Counted from the first letter of the stretch, positions 9,067-17,758 are shown. The stretch: DNA of 64,000 nucleotides from Paenibacillus sp. CAA11 (GCF_003060825.1 NZ_CP028922.1:978501-1042500); one strand, 5' to 3'. The notes: generated by a model from the letters alone, not told the origin. Made by a program: numbers and translations.

Positions 9067-10116
9067 TTATTCAGCTTTCACCAGGATTTTAACTTGGTTC
9101 TTCTCTTTCAGCAGCGCGTCAAAGCCCTGCTCAACGACTTCATCAAGCTTGATGCGCTTGGTTACCAGCTTGTCTGCAGGGAAGTAACCCTTCTCCATCA
9201 GGCTGATTACAGCAGGGAAGATATCGCGGTAACCGATGATGCCGCTTATCGTACGTTCCTTCATGACGATATGGTTCGGATGTATAGGAGCTTCCTTCTC
9301 GAAGATGCTGACGATCATCATTTCTCCGCCGAGTTTCGTCGATTCAATCGCTTGAGTCAGAACAGGAGGGACGCCTGTCACTTCATAAACGACATCTGCC
9401 CCGCCTTGAGTTCGCGCATGAATTTCCTTCACGGCATCAACCTCTTTCGGGTCAATGACAATCGCGCCAAGTTCTGCAGCCTTGCTCTTGCGTTCTGGTG
9501 ACAGCTCCACAGCATAAATCTCTGAAGCTCCAGAGGCCTTAAGCGCCTCGATTACGAGCAGTCCGATTGGACCTGCGCCGAAGACAACCGCTTTATCGCC
9601 GACTTTCAGCTTGCTGGAGCGTACGGCATAAAGAGCAACTGCAGAGGGCTCAACCAGTGCGCCTTGCTCAAAGGATACGCTGTCCGGAATTTTGTGAACC
9701 ATATGCTCATCGGCTGCAACATATTCAGAGAAGCCGCCGCCACCGCCGGCCAAGCCGAGGAAGCCCATTTGATCACAGAGATTGTATTTCCCTTGTCTGC
9801 AGGCCTCGCATTCCCCGCAGGCAAAGATTGGTTCAACGACGACGCGGTCGCCGGCCTTGAATTTAGTAACGCCTTCGCCTACCTCAACTACTTGACCGGA
9901 GAATTCATGGCCCATAACGACCGGAGCCTTCTCTCCTGTCAGCGAATGAGGAGTCCCTTCGGAAATAAAGATGGGTCCGGCTGTATATTCATGAAGGTCA
10001 CTGCCACAAATTCCACACCATTCAACCTTGATTTTAACTTTTCCGGGAAGTGCGGAAGGCTCTTCAATATTCTCTACACGCAGGTCTTTAACACCATGCC
10101 ATCTCATTGCTTTCAT
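9067..10116 (-). CDS. bdhA: (R,R)-2,3-butanediol dehydrogenase-like zinc alcohol dehydrogenase
   Basis: 349 residues from MKAMRWHG. GGGAG lies 9 bases before this ATG but touches the in-frame ATG nine bases further upstream. Medium-chain dehydrogenase: catalytic zinc ligands C34 (GICGSD) and H70-E71 (GHEFSG); structural zinc cysteines C100, C103, C106 and C114; NAD-binding GAGPIG. The 'FISEGTPHSLTGEKAPVVMGH' region is characteristic of BdhA. It would interconvert acetoin and 2,3-butanediol with NAD(H), a fermentation and overflow route. It is divergent from a LacI-type regulator, and its start site is covered by a palindrome that recurs upstream of that regulator. A sorbitol- or threonine-dehydrogenase activity is a less likely alternative. 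Confidence 0.85.
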   Translation of the reverse strand: MKAMRWHGVKDLRVENIEEPSALPGKVKIKVEWCGICGSDLHEYTAGPIFISEGTPHSLTGEKAPVVMGHEFSGQVVEVGEGVTKFKAGDRVVVEPIFACGECEACRQGKYNLCDQMGFLGLAGGGGGFSEYVAADEHMVHKIPDSVSFEQGALVEPSAVALYAVRSSKLKVGDKAVVFGAGPIGLLVIEALKASGASEIYAVELSPERKSKAAELGAIVIDPKEVDAVKEIHARTQGGADVVYEVTGVPPVLTQAIESTKLGGEMMIVSIFEKEAPIHPNHIVMKERTISGIIGYRDIFPAVISLMEKGYFPADKLVTKRIKLDEVVEQGFDALLKEKNQVKILVKAE

Positions 10117-10170
10117 TGCTGTCATCTCCCAATTCCATCATATGCATAGCGGTAATATCATAACCCAATA

Positions 10171-10218
10171 GGAAACGTTTCCGTTAAATAATATGTCATA
10201 ATTTAGGCACCTTGTCAA
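10171..10218 (-). promoter_or_regulatory. Promoter and LacI-type operator of the butanediol dehydrogenase
   Basis: On the minus strand, TTGACA (10213-10218), a 17-bp spacer and CATATT (10190-10195). The perfect palindrome GGAAACGTTTCC (10171-10182) lies just downstream, over the expected start site. The same core is found in the leader of the adjacent LacI gene, so repression by that regulator is likely. Confidence 0.65.
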
Positions 10219-10343
10219 TTCAAAACTGTGGAAAAGTGTGATTTTTTTGGTGGATTTATTTAAATTTAAAACGCTTTTTTGATTTCTGGAGACAGGTTCA
10301 ACTTCAGGAATGCCGAGAGTAAACTCCAAAAAAAGAAGCATGG

Positions 10344-10395
10344 TATAATAGGAGGACGAAAGCATAGGGAATTCGTTGATTGGGAAACGATTCCC
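10344..10395 (+). promoter_or_regulatory. Promoter and palindromic operator of the LacI-family gene
   Basis: Extended -10 TGGTATAAT (TATAAT at 10344-10349) without a clear -35. The palindrome GGGAAACGATTCCC (10382-10395) lies in the leader just upstream of the ribosome binding site. It shares the core GGAAACGWTTCC with the site at 10171-10182, which suggests autoregulation. Confidence 0.6.
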
Positions 10396-10417
10396 GAAGA
10401 GAGAGGTTATTCTAAGC

Positions 10418-11446
10418 GTGGATACTAAGAGAAAAGTGACGATAGAAGATGTGGCAAAGCGGGCGGGTGTAGGAATTGCGACCGTATCGAGGGCGATTAA
10501 TAACTCTGGCGGTATTAGCGCGAAGACGAAAGCGCGTATTATGCAGGTGATTGAGGAGATGGGATTCGTTCCGAACACATCTGCTCAGAGTCTGAAGGTC
10601 CGTCATACGAATCAGATTGCTTTGGCCGTGCCTGATATTCGGAATGCCTTCATTCCCGAGGTCGCCTGGTCTGTAGAGCAGACCGCCAAGCAGCATAACT
10701 ATCGTGTGGTGCAGATCAATACTTTGGGTAACGTGCGAGCCGAGCTGGAGATGATTAGGGACATCAAGAAGCTGCACGTGGACGGGCTTGTCATTCTCCC
10801 GCTAGCTTATCCAAAGACCTTGATGGACCTTGTGAACAGGTCAAGTATACCTATTTCTATCATTAATTACGGCAAGAAGCTGGAAGCGAATGTGAAGGCC
10901 GATATTGTCAGCTTGGCCCGCCAGGAGGGGCTGCTTGTCATGGAGCACTTGAGGAAGATCGGCCGGACCCGCATCGCTTACGCTGGTGCGCCAAAGGATA
11001 TTATCGAGGAGAGATACTTTGCTTATCAGCGATCCCTGCCGCAGGTGGATGTTTCACTAGTGTATTTTGGTGAGGACTTCTCGTTTTATACCGGAAGGAA
11101 CGCCGCTGATTATTTTTGCAGTTTGAAAAATATGCCGGATGCGGTCTATGCAGGGAATGATATGATTGCGATCGGCCTTGTAAACCGGTTCAAGGAACTG
11201 GGTATACGGGTTCCAGAGGACATTGCAGTGGTCGGAATTGATAACAACCTGCTGACCACGATTACGACCCCGAAGATCAGCTCGGTATCCATCATGGGCG
11301 AGGAGGTAGCCCGGCTGGCAACAGAGCTGCTGCTCAAGCGGATCCAGGAGAACAGCTCCGCTCCCTATGAGCGGGTGCAATTTGAACCGAGGCTGATTGT
11401 CAGAGAATCCAGTGTAGCTGTAACGCGAAGCACTTCCCCCTTCTAG
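10418..11446 (+). CDS. LacI-family transcriptional regulator
   Basis: 342 residues from a GTG at 10418, with GAGAGAGG about 10 bases upstream. An in-frame TTG at 10376 lies before the operator and is unlikely. The N-terminal LacI helix-turn-helix reads VTIEDVAKRAGVGIATVSRA (about 7-26), with the hinge helix at about 48-58 (NTSAQSLKV). The periplasmic-binding-protein-like effector domain fills the rest (AVPDIRNAFIPEVAWSVE ... YAGNDMIAIGLVNRFKELG ... VVGIDNN). It is divergent from bdhA and shares an operator-like palindrome with it, so it probably represses bdhA and itself. The effector, probably a sugar or polyol, is unknown. Confidence 0.9.
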   Translation: MDTKRKVTIEDVAKRAGVGIATVSRAINNSGGISAKTKARIMQVIEEMGFVPNTSAQSLKVRHTNQIALAVPDIRNAFIPEVAWSVEQTAKQHNYRVVQINTLGNVRAELEMIRDIKKLHVDGLVILPLAYPKTLMDLVNRSSIPISIINYGKKLEANVKADIVSLARQEGLLVMEHLRKIGRTRIAYAGAPKDIIEERYFAYQRSLPQVDVSLVYFGEDFSFYTGRNAADYFCSLKNMPDAVYAGNDMIAIGLVNRFKELGIRVPEDIAVVGIDNNLLTTITTPKISSVSIMGEEVARLATELLLKRIQENSSAPYERVQFEPRLIVRESSVAVTRSTSPF

Positions 11447-11541
11447 AGAGCTTTATTACGAATATGTTAAAATAAATCATCAGCACATCATTTCCATGCT
11501 CTTCCTTTACTAAAGAGAGCACTGACAGGAGCGATCTACTT

Positions 11542-11997
11542 ATGGAACAGAAGCTATCCCCGCTAGTTAAGGCACTAGACATGGAGCCGCATATCGAAGG
11601 CGGCTGGTTCAAAGAAATGTGGAAGTCTTCCTTCAAAATCCCTGAAGAGGTACTTGCCCCGAAATATTCCGGAGCACGTGCTTCCGCAAGCTCAACCTAT
11701 TTCCTGCTGCATCCGGGAGAAGTGTCCGAATGGCATGTGGTGCTGTCGGACGAGCTGTGGCTGTATCACTCAGGCGGTCCACTGCAGCTGACCCTGGGCG
11801 GCAGCGGCGAGCATCCTGAAGCCGGGGAGAAGCTGATTCTCGGTATGGACGTAGAGAATGGCCAAACTCCGCATGCGCTTGTTCCAGCAGGTGTCTGGCA
11901 GACGGCAACCCCGCTCGGAGACGAGCCGGTATTTGTTACCTGTGTTGTCGCTCCGGCCTTCCATTATGACGACTTCAAGCTGGTTGAGAAGAAATAG
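11542..11997 (+). CDS. DUF985 cupin-superfamily protein
   Basis: 151 residues; AGGAG lies 9 bases upstream. Single-domain cupin of the DUF985 type, with the conserved openings LDMEPHIEGGWFKE, STYFLLHPGE, SEWHVVLSDELW and the end WQTATP...VTCVVAPAFHYDDF. The His residues of SEWH and VAPAFH are possible metal ligands. The family is widespread, but its substrate is unclear to me; an epimerase- or sugar-modifying role has been suggested by fold only. It is a monocistronic gene followed by a strong terminator. Confidence 0.88.
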   Translation: MEQKLSPLVKALDMEPHIEGGWFKEMWKSSFKIPEEVLAPKYSGARASASSTYFLLHPGEVSEWHVVLSDELWLYHSGGPLQLTLGGSGEHPEAGEKLILGMDVENGQTPHALVPAGVWQTATPLGDEPVFVTCVVAPAFHYDDFKLVEKK

Positions 11998-12019
11998 GGT
12001 TAAATACGCATGTAATGTA

Positions 12020-12069
12020 AAAACAGCCTTAGGATCATCATTCGGTGATCCTAAGGCTGTTTTCTTTTT
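12020..12069 (+). terminator. Terminator after the DUF985 gene
   Basis: An 18-bp near-perfect stem (AAACAGCCTTAGGATCA with its complement) and an 8-nt loop run into TTTTCTTTTTG. It probably also serves the convergent mqn operon. Confidence 0.9.
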
Positions 12070-12080
12070 GAAAGTGCGCT

Positions 12081-12920
12081 TTATCGCAATAGCGAAAGAT
12101 CAAATTCAGGGGTGAGCCCTTCCTGGGCAGCACGTCCGAGCAGTGTAGATATCGCCTTATAGCCTTCGTCACCCAGCGAGCGGGTAAACTCGTTAACATA
12201 CAGGTTGATATGCTGCTGGGCTACGGACGGGTCCATCTCCTGGGCATGGCCGAGAATGTAGTCCCGGGACACCTCAGGATGAGCCCAAGCGTATTCCACG
12301 GAGGCCTTGGCCCAGTCGGCAATGGCCTGTGTGTCCAGGCTGCGCTTGGCGATGATCGCCCCGAGCGGGATCGGTGATCCGGTGTCACCTTCCCACCAGT
12401 TGCCGAGGTCTGTCATGAGGGACAGGCCATAGGATGGGTAAGTGAAGCGGGCTTCGTGAATGACGAGACCGGCGTCAATCTTGCCATCACGGACGGCAGG
12501 CATGATCTCGTTGAACGGCATGACGATAATTTCGCCGACCCCGCCCGGCACGTTCTGGGCAGCCCAGAGCCGGAACAGCAGGTAAGCGGTGGAGCGTTCG
12601 CTCGGCACAGCTACCCGGCGGCCGGAGAGCAGTGCCGGATCCGCTTCTTGGCTCAGTCCGCCGCGCGTTAATACGAGCGGTCCACAGCCGCGACCGAGTG
12701 CGCCTCCGCTAGGCAGAAGCGCATATTCGGAGAGGACCCACGGCAGAGCCGCATAGGAGATTTTGAGAACCTCCGGTCCGTTGCCGCTGGCGGCCCAGTT
12801 GTTAGTAATATCAATGTCGGCATAGGTGACATCGAGTTTTGGTGCTCCCGGAATCAGGCCATGCACCCAGGCATGAAAGACAAACGTGTCGTTCGGACAC
12901 GGGGAGAATGCAATGTTCAT
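12081..12920 (-). CDS. mqnD: 1,4-dihydroxy-6-naphthoate synthase (futalosine pathway)
   Basis: 279 residues, full length for MqnD. The N-terminus IAFSPCPNDTFVFHAWVHG and the blocks YADIDITNN, KISYAALPWVL and LLPSGGALGRGCGPL are hallmarks of the family, which has a periplasmic-binding-protein-like fold. MqnD converts cyclic dehypoxanthinylfutalosine to 1,4-dihydroxy-6-naphthoate in the alternative menaquinone pathway. Its start codon overlaps the end of mqnB by 4 bases, so the two are translationally coupled. The product feeds menaquinone synthesis, which the qox oxidase at 56-60 kb needs. The other futalosine genes (mqnA, mqnC, mqnE) are not in this window. Confidence 0.92.
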   Translation of the reverse strand: MNIAFSPCPNDTFVFHAWVHGLIPGAPKLDVTYADIDITNNWAASGNGPEVLKISYAALPWVLSEYALLPSGGALGRGCGPLVLTRGGLSQEADPALLSGRRVAVPSERSTAYLLFRLWAAQNVPGGVGEIIVMPFNEIMPAVRDGKIDAGLVIHEARFTYPSYGLSLMTDLGNWWEGDTGSPIPLGAIIAKRSLDTQAIADWAKASVEYAWAHPEVSRDYILGHAQEMDPSVAQQHINLYVNEFTRSLGDEGYKAISTLLGRAAQEGLTPEFDLSLLR

Positions 12921-13594
12921 GATAGTACCTCCAGTAGAACTGAGCTGGCAGCCTCAAGCTGCTGCAGAGCATCGCCGATCCGCCAGGCGGCCCGGTCACG
13001 AGGGCCGACTGCGTTCGAGATGGCGCGCAGCTCGAGAGCCGGCAGGCCGAACGCATGGGCAGCGGCGGCTACGCCGTAGCCCTCCATGCCTTCGGAGGCA
13101 GCGTCCGGAAATCGCCGGCCAAGGGCGGCGGCCGTCTCGGCCGTGCCGGTCACGGTGGCCAGCGTAAGCGCCGCCCCCTTGTGAACCGGCAGGCCCGCGC
13201 TGGCTAAGGCGGCGGCTGTGCGTTCAGCCAGGGCGGCGTCCACCTCTACCCGGGCAGAGCCGAAGCCGAGCTCGTCCAGGCTGCTGAAGCCGCCGTCCGC
13301 CGTTTCGGCGCCAAGGTCGGCGCCGACGATGCGGGTCGATACGACCAGCGAGCCGAGCTCGGCCCGTCCGGGATAGCCGCCGCCAATGCCTGCGCTGAGG
13401 ACAAGGCGGTAGCCGCCTTGCTCGGCGATCAGCGCTTGCGCGGTGCGGATGGCGGCCGAGACCGGGCCGACCCCGGCGAGGCGGACGTCAAATGCCGGGG
13501 AGTTCTTCAAGCCACGCAGGATGGCGCTGGCTTCAGCCTCCACCGCGGCCATGATTAAAATTCGGCCCTGGGCCGGATCTTGCTGCTGCATCAT
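12917..13594 (-). CDS. mqnB: Futalosine hydrolase
   Basis: 225 residues, with AAAGGAG 11 bases upstream of the ATG. Nucleoside-phosphorylase-like fold: ILIMAAVEAEASAIL at the N-terminus, a GIGG phosphate-loop-like turn (LSAGIGGGYPG), EGMEGYG and LRAISNAVGPRDR near the C-terminus. MqnB removes hypoxanthine from futalosine, one step before MqnC and two before MqnD. It is translationally coupled to mqnD. The coding sequence is much richer in G and C than its neighbours, with long GC-only codon runs around 13.0-13.5 kb, which is unusual for this window. Confidence 0.9.
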   Translation of the reverse strand: MMQQQDPAQGRILIMAAVEAEASAILRGLKNSPAFDVRLAGVGPVSAAIRTAQALIAEQGGYRLVLSAGIGGGYPGRAELGSLVVSTRIVGADLGAETADGGFSSLDELGFGSARVEVDAALAERTAAALASAGLPVHKGAALTLATVTGTAETAAALGRRFPDAASEGMEGYGVAAAAHAFGLPALELRAISNAVGPRDRAAWRIGDALQQLEAASSVLLEVLS

Positions 13595-13982
13595 CGTCTG
13601 TAAATGCTCCTTTGCTTATATGAATAGGCTTGCTTAACTGGTTCACTCAGTACTCAAAATTTGATTGAAACTATATTAATTATAGTCCTCAAGCTGCGAA
13701 TTGGACAACTTGACAGTGAATTCGCTTGCCCTGCCCCTATTTTTCCCCATGAAATCAGGCTTTGCTTAAATGACAGTCATAACTTCCCCTGCTTCACGCA
13801 TATAGAGTAAAGCTTACAATTTATCTTTACTCCTTGGCATTTTGATTCGGGCAATAGGGCAGAGGTTACAAACCTTTTACCGTAAGTTGTCTAAGTTTTC
13901 ATTCATTTTCTTTCAATATGCTCTACAGTTAATAGAGCTGATTGGAAGAATCATAGACATAAGTTGAAAGGATGAATTGCTA
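13595..13982. other. Intergenic region between the divergent mqnB and deacetylase genes
   Basis: About 390 bases of moderately AT-rich sequence holding both promoters. I see no coding potential and no riboswitch-like fold. A ribosome binding site AAAGGATG lies directly before 13983. No -10/-35 pair is convincing. Confidence 0.4.
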
Positions 13983-15125
13983 ATGTACAGAAGATGGATG
14001 GCAGCGGTGCTTGTCGTGATCTTGGGAATGACCCTTGCTTTGCCGAGAGGAACCTCTGCGGCGGCGAGTAAAGGCGAAGCCTTGCTGGGGATTAATGACA
14101 AACTGACAGAGATTGCACCGTTACTAAAGAGTGGTAATTATTATGTGCCTGTGCGGGAGCTTGCCAAGGAAATGGGGCTTCAGATGACGGGCTCGCCCGA
14201 ACATATTGTGCTTGCCGACCAAAGCGGTAGAACACTGACCCTGCTGCGCAGCGGCGACCAGGCGCTCCGGTCGGATGGAGCCAAGGTCAAAGCGAGCATG
14301 TTCGTCTCGCAGGGAAGAACAATGATCCCATTCGGTACGGTAGCAGAATCGTTTAATTATAAAGTTACCTACAACCCCGATCAGCGAGTGCTGCGCGCCG
14401 TGAACAATGCGAAGGCGCTGAGCGAGAGTGAGTTCCTTAAGAAGTACAGCCAGCAAATAGCTAAGCTTGCCCGTGTAGAGACACCGTCCAGCCCTGGTCA
14501 AAAGGGGAAGCAGCCAGTCTATCTTACTTTTGACGATGGTCCGAGTGCACATACGGGTCAGCTGCTTGATATTCTAAGCAAATATGACGCCAAGGCGACC
14601 TTCTTCATGCTGGGCAACCGCATCAGCAGCTACCCGGCTGCGGTGCAGCGGATGGTGAAGGAAGGCCATGCTCTGGGACTGCATGGGATGACGCATGAGA
14701 AGAATAAGTTCTATGCTTCTCCGGCAGCTGCGTTGAAAGAGATGAATCAGGATAACGAGAGACTGAATAAGGCGGTCAAGCAGAAGACAACCCTTATTAG
14801 GACGCCTTACGGCAGCAAGCCGTATTTTACCCAGTCGTTCCGTGACAAGGTTCTGGGCGAAGGTGGATACCATATGTGGGATTGGAACGTGGATTCACTG
14901 GATTGGAAATACAAGAGCAACAGCCGTGCTATTTATAATAATGTAATGAAGCAGGTGCATAACGAACACAAACATGGCACAGCGCCGCTGATCCTGTTCC
15001 ATGATCAGGCTGCTACGCTGAAGGTACTGCCGCAAATTCTGGCAGAGCTTAAGAAGGAAGGATACAACTTTGAGATCCTGACTTCCGAAATGAAGCCCGT
15101 GAACTTCTGGAAGGACGCCCGTTAA
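13983..15125 (+). CDS. Secreted polysaccharide deacetylase with N-terminal stalk (copper-amine-oxidase-like) domain
   Basis: 380 residues from the ATG at 13983 (AAAGGATG upstream); an in-frame TTG six bases earlier is unlikely. A signal peptide ends near TSAAAS. Residues about 35-140 form the stalk or copper-amine-oxidase N-terminal-like domain (YYVPVRELAKEMG ... MIPFGTVAESFNYKVTY). The NodB-type CE4 domain follows, with TFDDGPS (D184, D185), the metal motif H234/H238 in HGMTH, and RTPYG (R273). It would deacetylate N-acetylglucosamine residues in peptidoglycan, chitin or another wall polymer outside the cell. It is monocistronic, with a terminator downstream. Confidence 0.9.
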   Translation: MYRRWMAAVLVVILGMTLALPRGTSAAASKGEALLGINDKLTEIAPLLKSGNYYVPVRELAKEMGLQMTGSPEHIVLADQSGRTLTLLRSGDQALRSDGAKVKASMFVSQGRTMIPFGTVAESFNYKVTYNPDQRVLRAVNNAKALSESEFLKKYSQQIAKLARVETPSSPGQKGKQPVYLTFDDGPSAHTGQLLDILSKYDAKATFFMLGNRISSYPAAVQRMVKEGHALGLHGMTHEKNKFYASPAAALKEMNQDNERLNKAVKQKTTLIRTPYGSKPYFTQSFRDKVLGEGGYHMWDWNVDSLDWKYKSNSRAIYNNVMKQVHNEHKHGTAPLILFHDQAATLKVLPQILAELKKEGYNFEILTSEMKPVNFWKDAR

Positions 15126-15188
15126 GAAGCATGTAATAGATGAAAGAACAGGAAAACAGCCATCATATAAGTGATTATTCATGTCAAC

Positions 15189-15230
15189 AAAGCCTGGTGC
15201 GGGAGATGCCGCAGCCAGGCCTTTTCTTTG
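15189..15230 (+). terminator. Terminator after the deacetylase gene
   Basis: AAGCCTGG-TGCGG pairs with CCGCAGCCAGGCCTT (one bulged base), followed by TTTTCTTT. Confidence 0.8.
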
Positions 15231-15373
15231 CAGAGAAAATTAGGCCTGCCTGACATAAACTTGGTTCCCCTCTCTCGACTCTTTTATGGTAGTATGGTAT
15301 CATAAAGTCTTGGTGACGTATTAACGAATTAAAGTGTTCTTTATATTTTTTGATTTTAGTAGGGGGTCTACAG

Positions 15374-16147
15374 ATGAAGAAACTGTCACTACTCGCATTG
15401 GTGCTTGGAGCGCTGCTTATGGCTTTGGCCGGCTGCTCTGGGAAGGAAGGCGCAGACAGCGGCAAGCTTGTGATTGGCATTGATGATAAGTTCGCGCCGA
15501 TGGGCTTTCGGGATGAACAGAACAATATTGTAGGTTTTGATATTGATTACGCTAAGGCTGCTGCGGAGAAGATGGGGGTTCAGGCGGAGTTCCAGCCGAT
15601 TGATTGGTCTTCCAAAGAGTCTGAGCTGACAAGCGGCCGGATTGATTTGATCTGGAACGGGTATACAATTACGGATGAGCGCAAAGAGAAGGTGCTGTTC
15701 ACGAAGCCTTATCTGAAGAACAGCCAGGTCATTATGGTGCTGGCTAAATCTCCGATTGCGAAGCTGACGGACTTGGCTGGCAAGGAAGTGGGGCTGCAGT
15801 CCTTATCTTCGGCTGCCGATGCACTGGATGCGAGTCCGATCAAGACAGAGCTTAAGAAGGTAACTGAGTTCTCCGATAATGTTCTGGCTTTGTCGGATTT
15901 GAAGAACGGCCGCGTTGATGCCGTGGTGATTGATGAAGTGGTTGCCAGATACTACATGTCCAAGGAGAAGGACACCTTTAAGCTGCTGGATGAGTCTTTG
16001 GCACCTGAGGAATATGGAGTCGGTGTGAAGAAGGGGAATGAAGAGCTGCTGAACAAGCTGCAGAAAGCCCTTGATGAGCTGAATACGGACGGCACAGCGG
16101 CGCAGATTTCGAACAAGTGGTTTGGGGAAGACAAAGTTCTGAAATAG
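15374..16147 (+). CDS. Amino-acid ABC transporter substrate-binding lipoprotein
   Basis: 257 residues from the ATG at 15374; AGGGGG lies 8 bases upstream. The lipoprotein signal has the lipobox LAGC (Cys about 21), so the protein is anchored outside the membrane. It is a family 3 solute-binding protein (LVIGIDDKFAPMGFRDEQNNIVGFDIDYAKAAAEKMG, LIWNGYTITDERKEKVLFTKPY, VDAVVIDEVVARYY) of the His/Gln/cystine type. It is the first gene of an importer operon with the permease and ATPase downstream. An intercistronic hairpin after its stop codon could raise its level relative to the membrane parts. The exact amino acid cannot be assigned. Confidence 0.9.
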   Translation: MKKLSLLALVLGALLMALAGCSGKEGADSGKLVIGIDDKFAPMGFRDEQNNIVGFDIDYAKAAAEKMGVQAEFQPIDWSSKESELTSGRIDLIWNGYTITDERKEKVLFTKPYLKNSQVIMVLAKSPIAKLTDLAGKEVGLQSLSSAADALDASPIKTELKKVTEFSDNVLALSDLKNGRVDAVVIDEVVARYYMSKEKDTFKLLDESLAPEEYGVGVKKGNEELLNKLQKALDELNTDGTAAQISNKWFGEDKVLK

Positions 16148-16173
16148 GTTAGTTTATAGCAAATATACTCTAC

Positions 16174-16210
16174 AGACCGGATGAGCTACAGAAGATCCGG
16201 TCTTGTTTTT
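16174..16210 (+). terminator. Intercistronic hairpin/attenuator between binding protein and permease
   Basis: A perfect 9-bp stem, AGACCGGAT (16174-16182) with ATCCGGTCT (16195-16203), is followed by TGTTTTT. The permease ribosome binding site begins directly after. Partial termination or mRNA stabilisation here would favour the binding protein. Confidence 0.7.
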
Positions 16211-16226
16211 GGGAGCCTGGATAAAT

Positions 16227-16886
16227 ATGAGCTTAGATTATTTAATTCAAATTACCGGTCCAATGCTGGAAGGAGCCCGCACAACCATTGTTTTATTTCT
16301 GATCTCTGTTGTGCTGTCCATTCCGCTGGGCTTTTTGGTGACCCTGATGGTCAAAAGCCGGATCAAGCCATTAGCTTGGCTGGCGCACGCCTATATTTAT
16401 GTAATGCGCGGCACGCCGCTCTTGCTGCAGATGCTGTTCTTCTGCTTCGGCCTGCCGAATCTGCCAGTCATAGGCGAGTATTTGGTGCTTGACCGCTTCG
16501 TGGCCGCGGCGCTTGCATTCGTGCTGAACTATGCCGCCTACTTCGCGGAGATCTTCCGCGGCGGGCTCTTGGCTGTCGATCAAGGACAGCATGAGGCCGC
16601 ACAGGTGCTTGGACTCAGCCGGTGGCAGACGACGGTGCGCATTATCATGCCGCAGATGTTCCGTGTTGCGCTTCCGGCAGTAGCGAATGAATCGATTACG
16701 CTCGTTAAGGATACAGCGCTGCTGTACGCCGTAGCTGTACCGGAGCTGCTGCACTTTGCCTTAACCGCAGTCAACCGCGATTTTACCATTATGCCATTCT
16801 TCGTTGCCGGCGTGATTTATTTGCTGATGACCATGGTCTTGACCTTGTTGTTCAAGCTGATTGAGAAGAAGTTCAAATTCGAATAG
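16227..16886 (+). CDS. Amino-acid ABC transporter permease
   Basis: 219 residues from the ATG at 16227, with GGGAG about 11 bases upstream. It has about five membrane segments and the HisMQ-type EAA loop GQHEAAQVLGLSRWQTTVR about 80 residues from the C-terminus. The early motif ARTTIVLFLIS and the YIYVMRGTPLLLQ block are typical of polar amino-acid permeases. It would form a homodimeric channel with the binding protein upstream and the ATPase 14 bases downstream. Confidence 0.92.
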   Translation: MSLDYLIQITGPMLEGARTTIVLFLISVVLSIPLGFLVTLMVKSRIKPLAWLAHAYIYVMRGTPLLLQMLFFCFGLPNLPVIGEYLVLDRFVAAALAFVLNYAAYFAEIFRGGLLAVDQGQHEAAQVLGLSRWQTTVRIIMPQMFRVALPAVANESITLVKDTALLYAVAVPELLHFALTAVNRDFTIMPFFVAGVIYLLMTMVLTLLFKLIEKKFKFE

Positions 16887-16900
16887 AAGGACTGTCGTAA

Positions 16901-17644
16901 ATGAGTATCATTCAAGTAACAGAACTTAAAAAATCATACGGCGATCTGGATGTGCTGAAGCGGATCACCTTTGAGGTGAACAAAGGTGAGGTGATCGCCG
17001 TGATCGGCCCGTCGGGATCTGGCAAAAGCACGATGCTGCGCAGCCTGGTGAATCTGGAGCAGGTGAACGGCGGTACGATCCGCGTTCAGGACCGTGAGCT
17101 TGTCAAGGATGGACAGTATGCTGGCAGCCAGGAGATCAAAGCCATTACCTCGCGCATGGGAATGGTGTTCCAACACTTTAATTTGTTTCCCCACTTGACT
17201 GTACAGGCCAACTTGGAGCTTGCGCCAAAGCTTGTGAAGAAGCTCCCGGCTGCAGATATCCGGCGCATGAGCGCCGAGATGCTGGGCAAGGTGGGCCTGG
17301 CAGACCGGGCGGCTGCCTACCCGAGCCGCCTCTCCGGAGGGCAGAAGCAGCGGGTGGCCATCGCCCGTGCGCTGATGATGAATCCGGATATTATGCTGTT
17401 TGACGAGCCAACCTCGGCGCTGGACCCGGAGCTGACGGGTGAGGTGCTGCGCGTGATTAAGCAGCTGGCCGAGGAACATATGACGATGGTGATTGTAACC
17501 CATGAGATGGGCTTTGCGCGGGAAGTGGCTGACCGTGTGCTGTTCATGGATAATGGAGAGATTGTAGAGGCAGGCCCGCCGGAGCAGCTCTTCGAGCATC
17601 CGCAAGCCGAACGGACCCGCTCCTTCCTGGCCCGTACCCGTTAA
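16901..17644 (+). CDS. Amino-acid ABC transporter ATP-binding protein (GlnQ/HisP type)
   Basis: 247 residues. Walker A is GPSGSGKST, the Q-loop sits in [14 protein letters not shown], the signature is [15 protein letters not shown], and Walker B with D-loop is [14 protein letters not shown], followed by the switch His in [10 protein letters not shown]. The TSALDPE wording is typical of polar amino-acid importers. It powers uptake with the two preceding gene products. No terminator is obvious before the Lrp-type regulator 115 bases downstream. Confidence 0.95.
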   Translation: MSIIQVTELKKSYGDLDVLKRITFEVNKGEVIAVIGPSGSGKSTMLRSLVNLEQVNGGTIRVQDRELVKDGQYAGSQEIKAITSRMGMVFQHFNLFPHLTVQANLELAPKLVKKLPAADIRRMSAEMLGKVGLADRAAAYPSRLSGGQKQRVAIARALMMNPDIMLFDEPTSALDPELTGEVLRVIKQLAEEHMTMVIVTHEMGFAREVADRVLFMDNGEIVEAGPPEQLFEHPQAERTRSFLARTR

Positions 17645-17758
17645 TCCAGAAATCTTGGACTTTCATACCATTGATTGATCCCGGCTTCATAACGGTATAT
17701 AGTTATAGGATGAGCTTTGTATCGCTCATTGATTATTTACCAGAAGCGGGTGAGTCAT

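Noticed and set aside
9664..10149. Open frames antisense to the butanediol dehydrogenase gene
   Set aside because: They are opposite a well-supported gene and their translations show no family features.
13595..13982. Riboswitch or small RNA in the 390-base gap
   Set aside because: No stable conserved fold or terminator could be recognised by eye.
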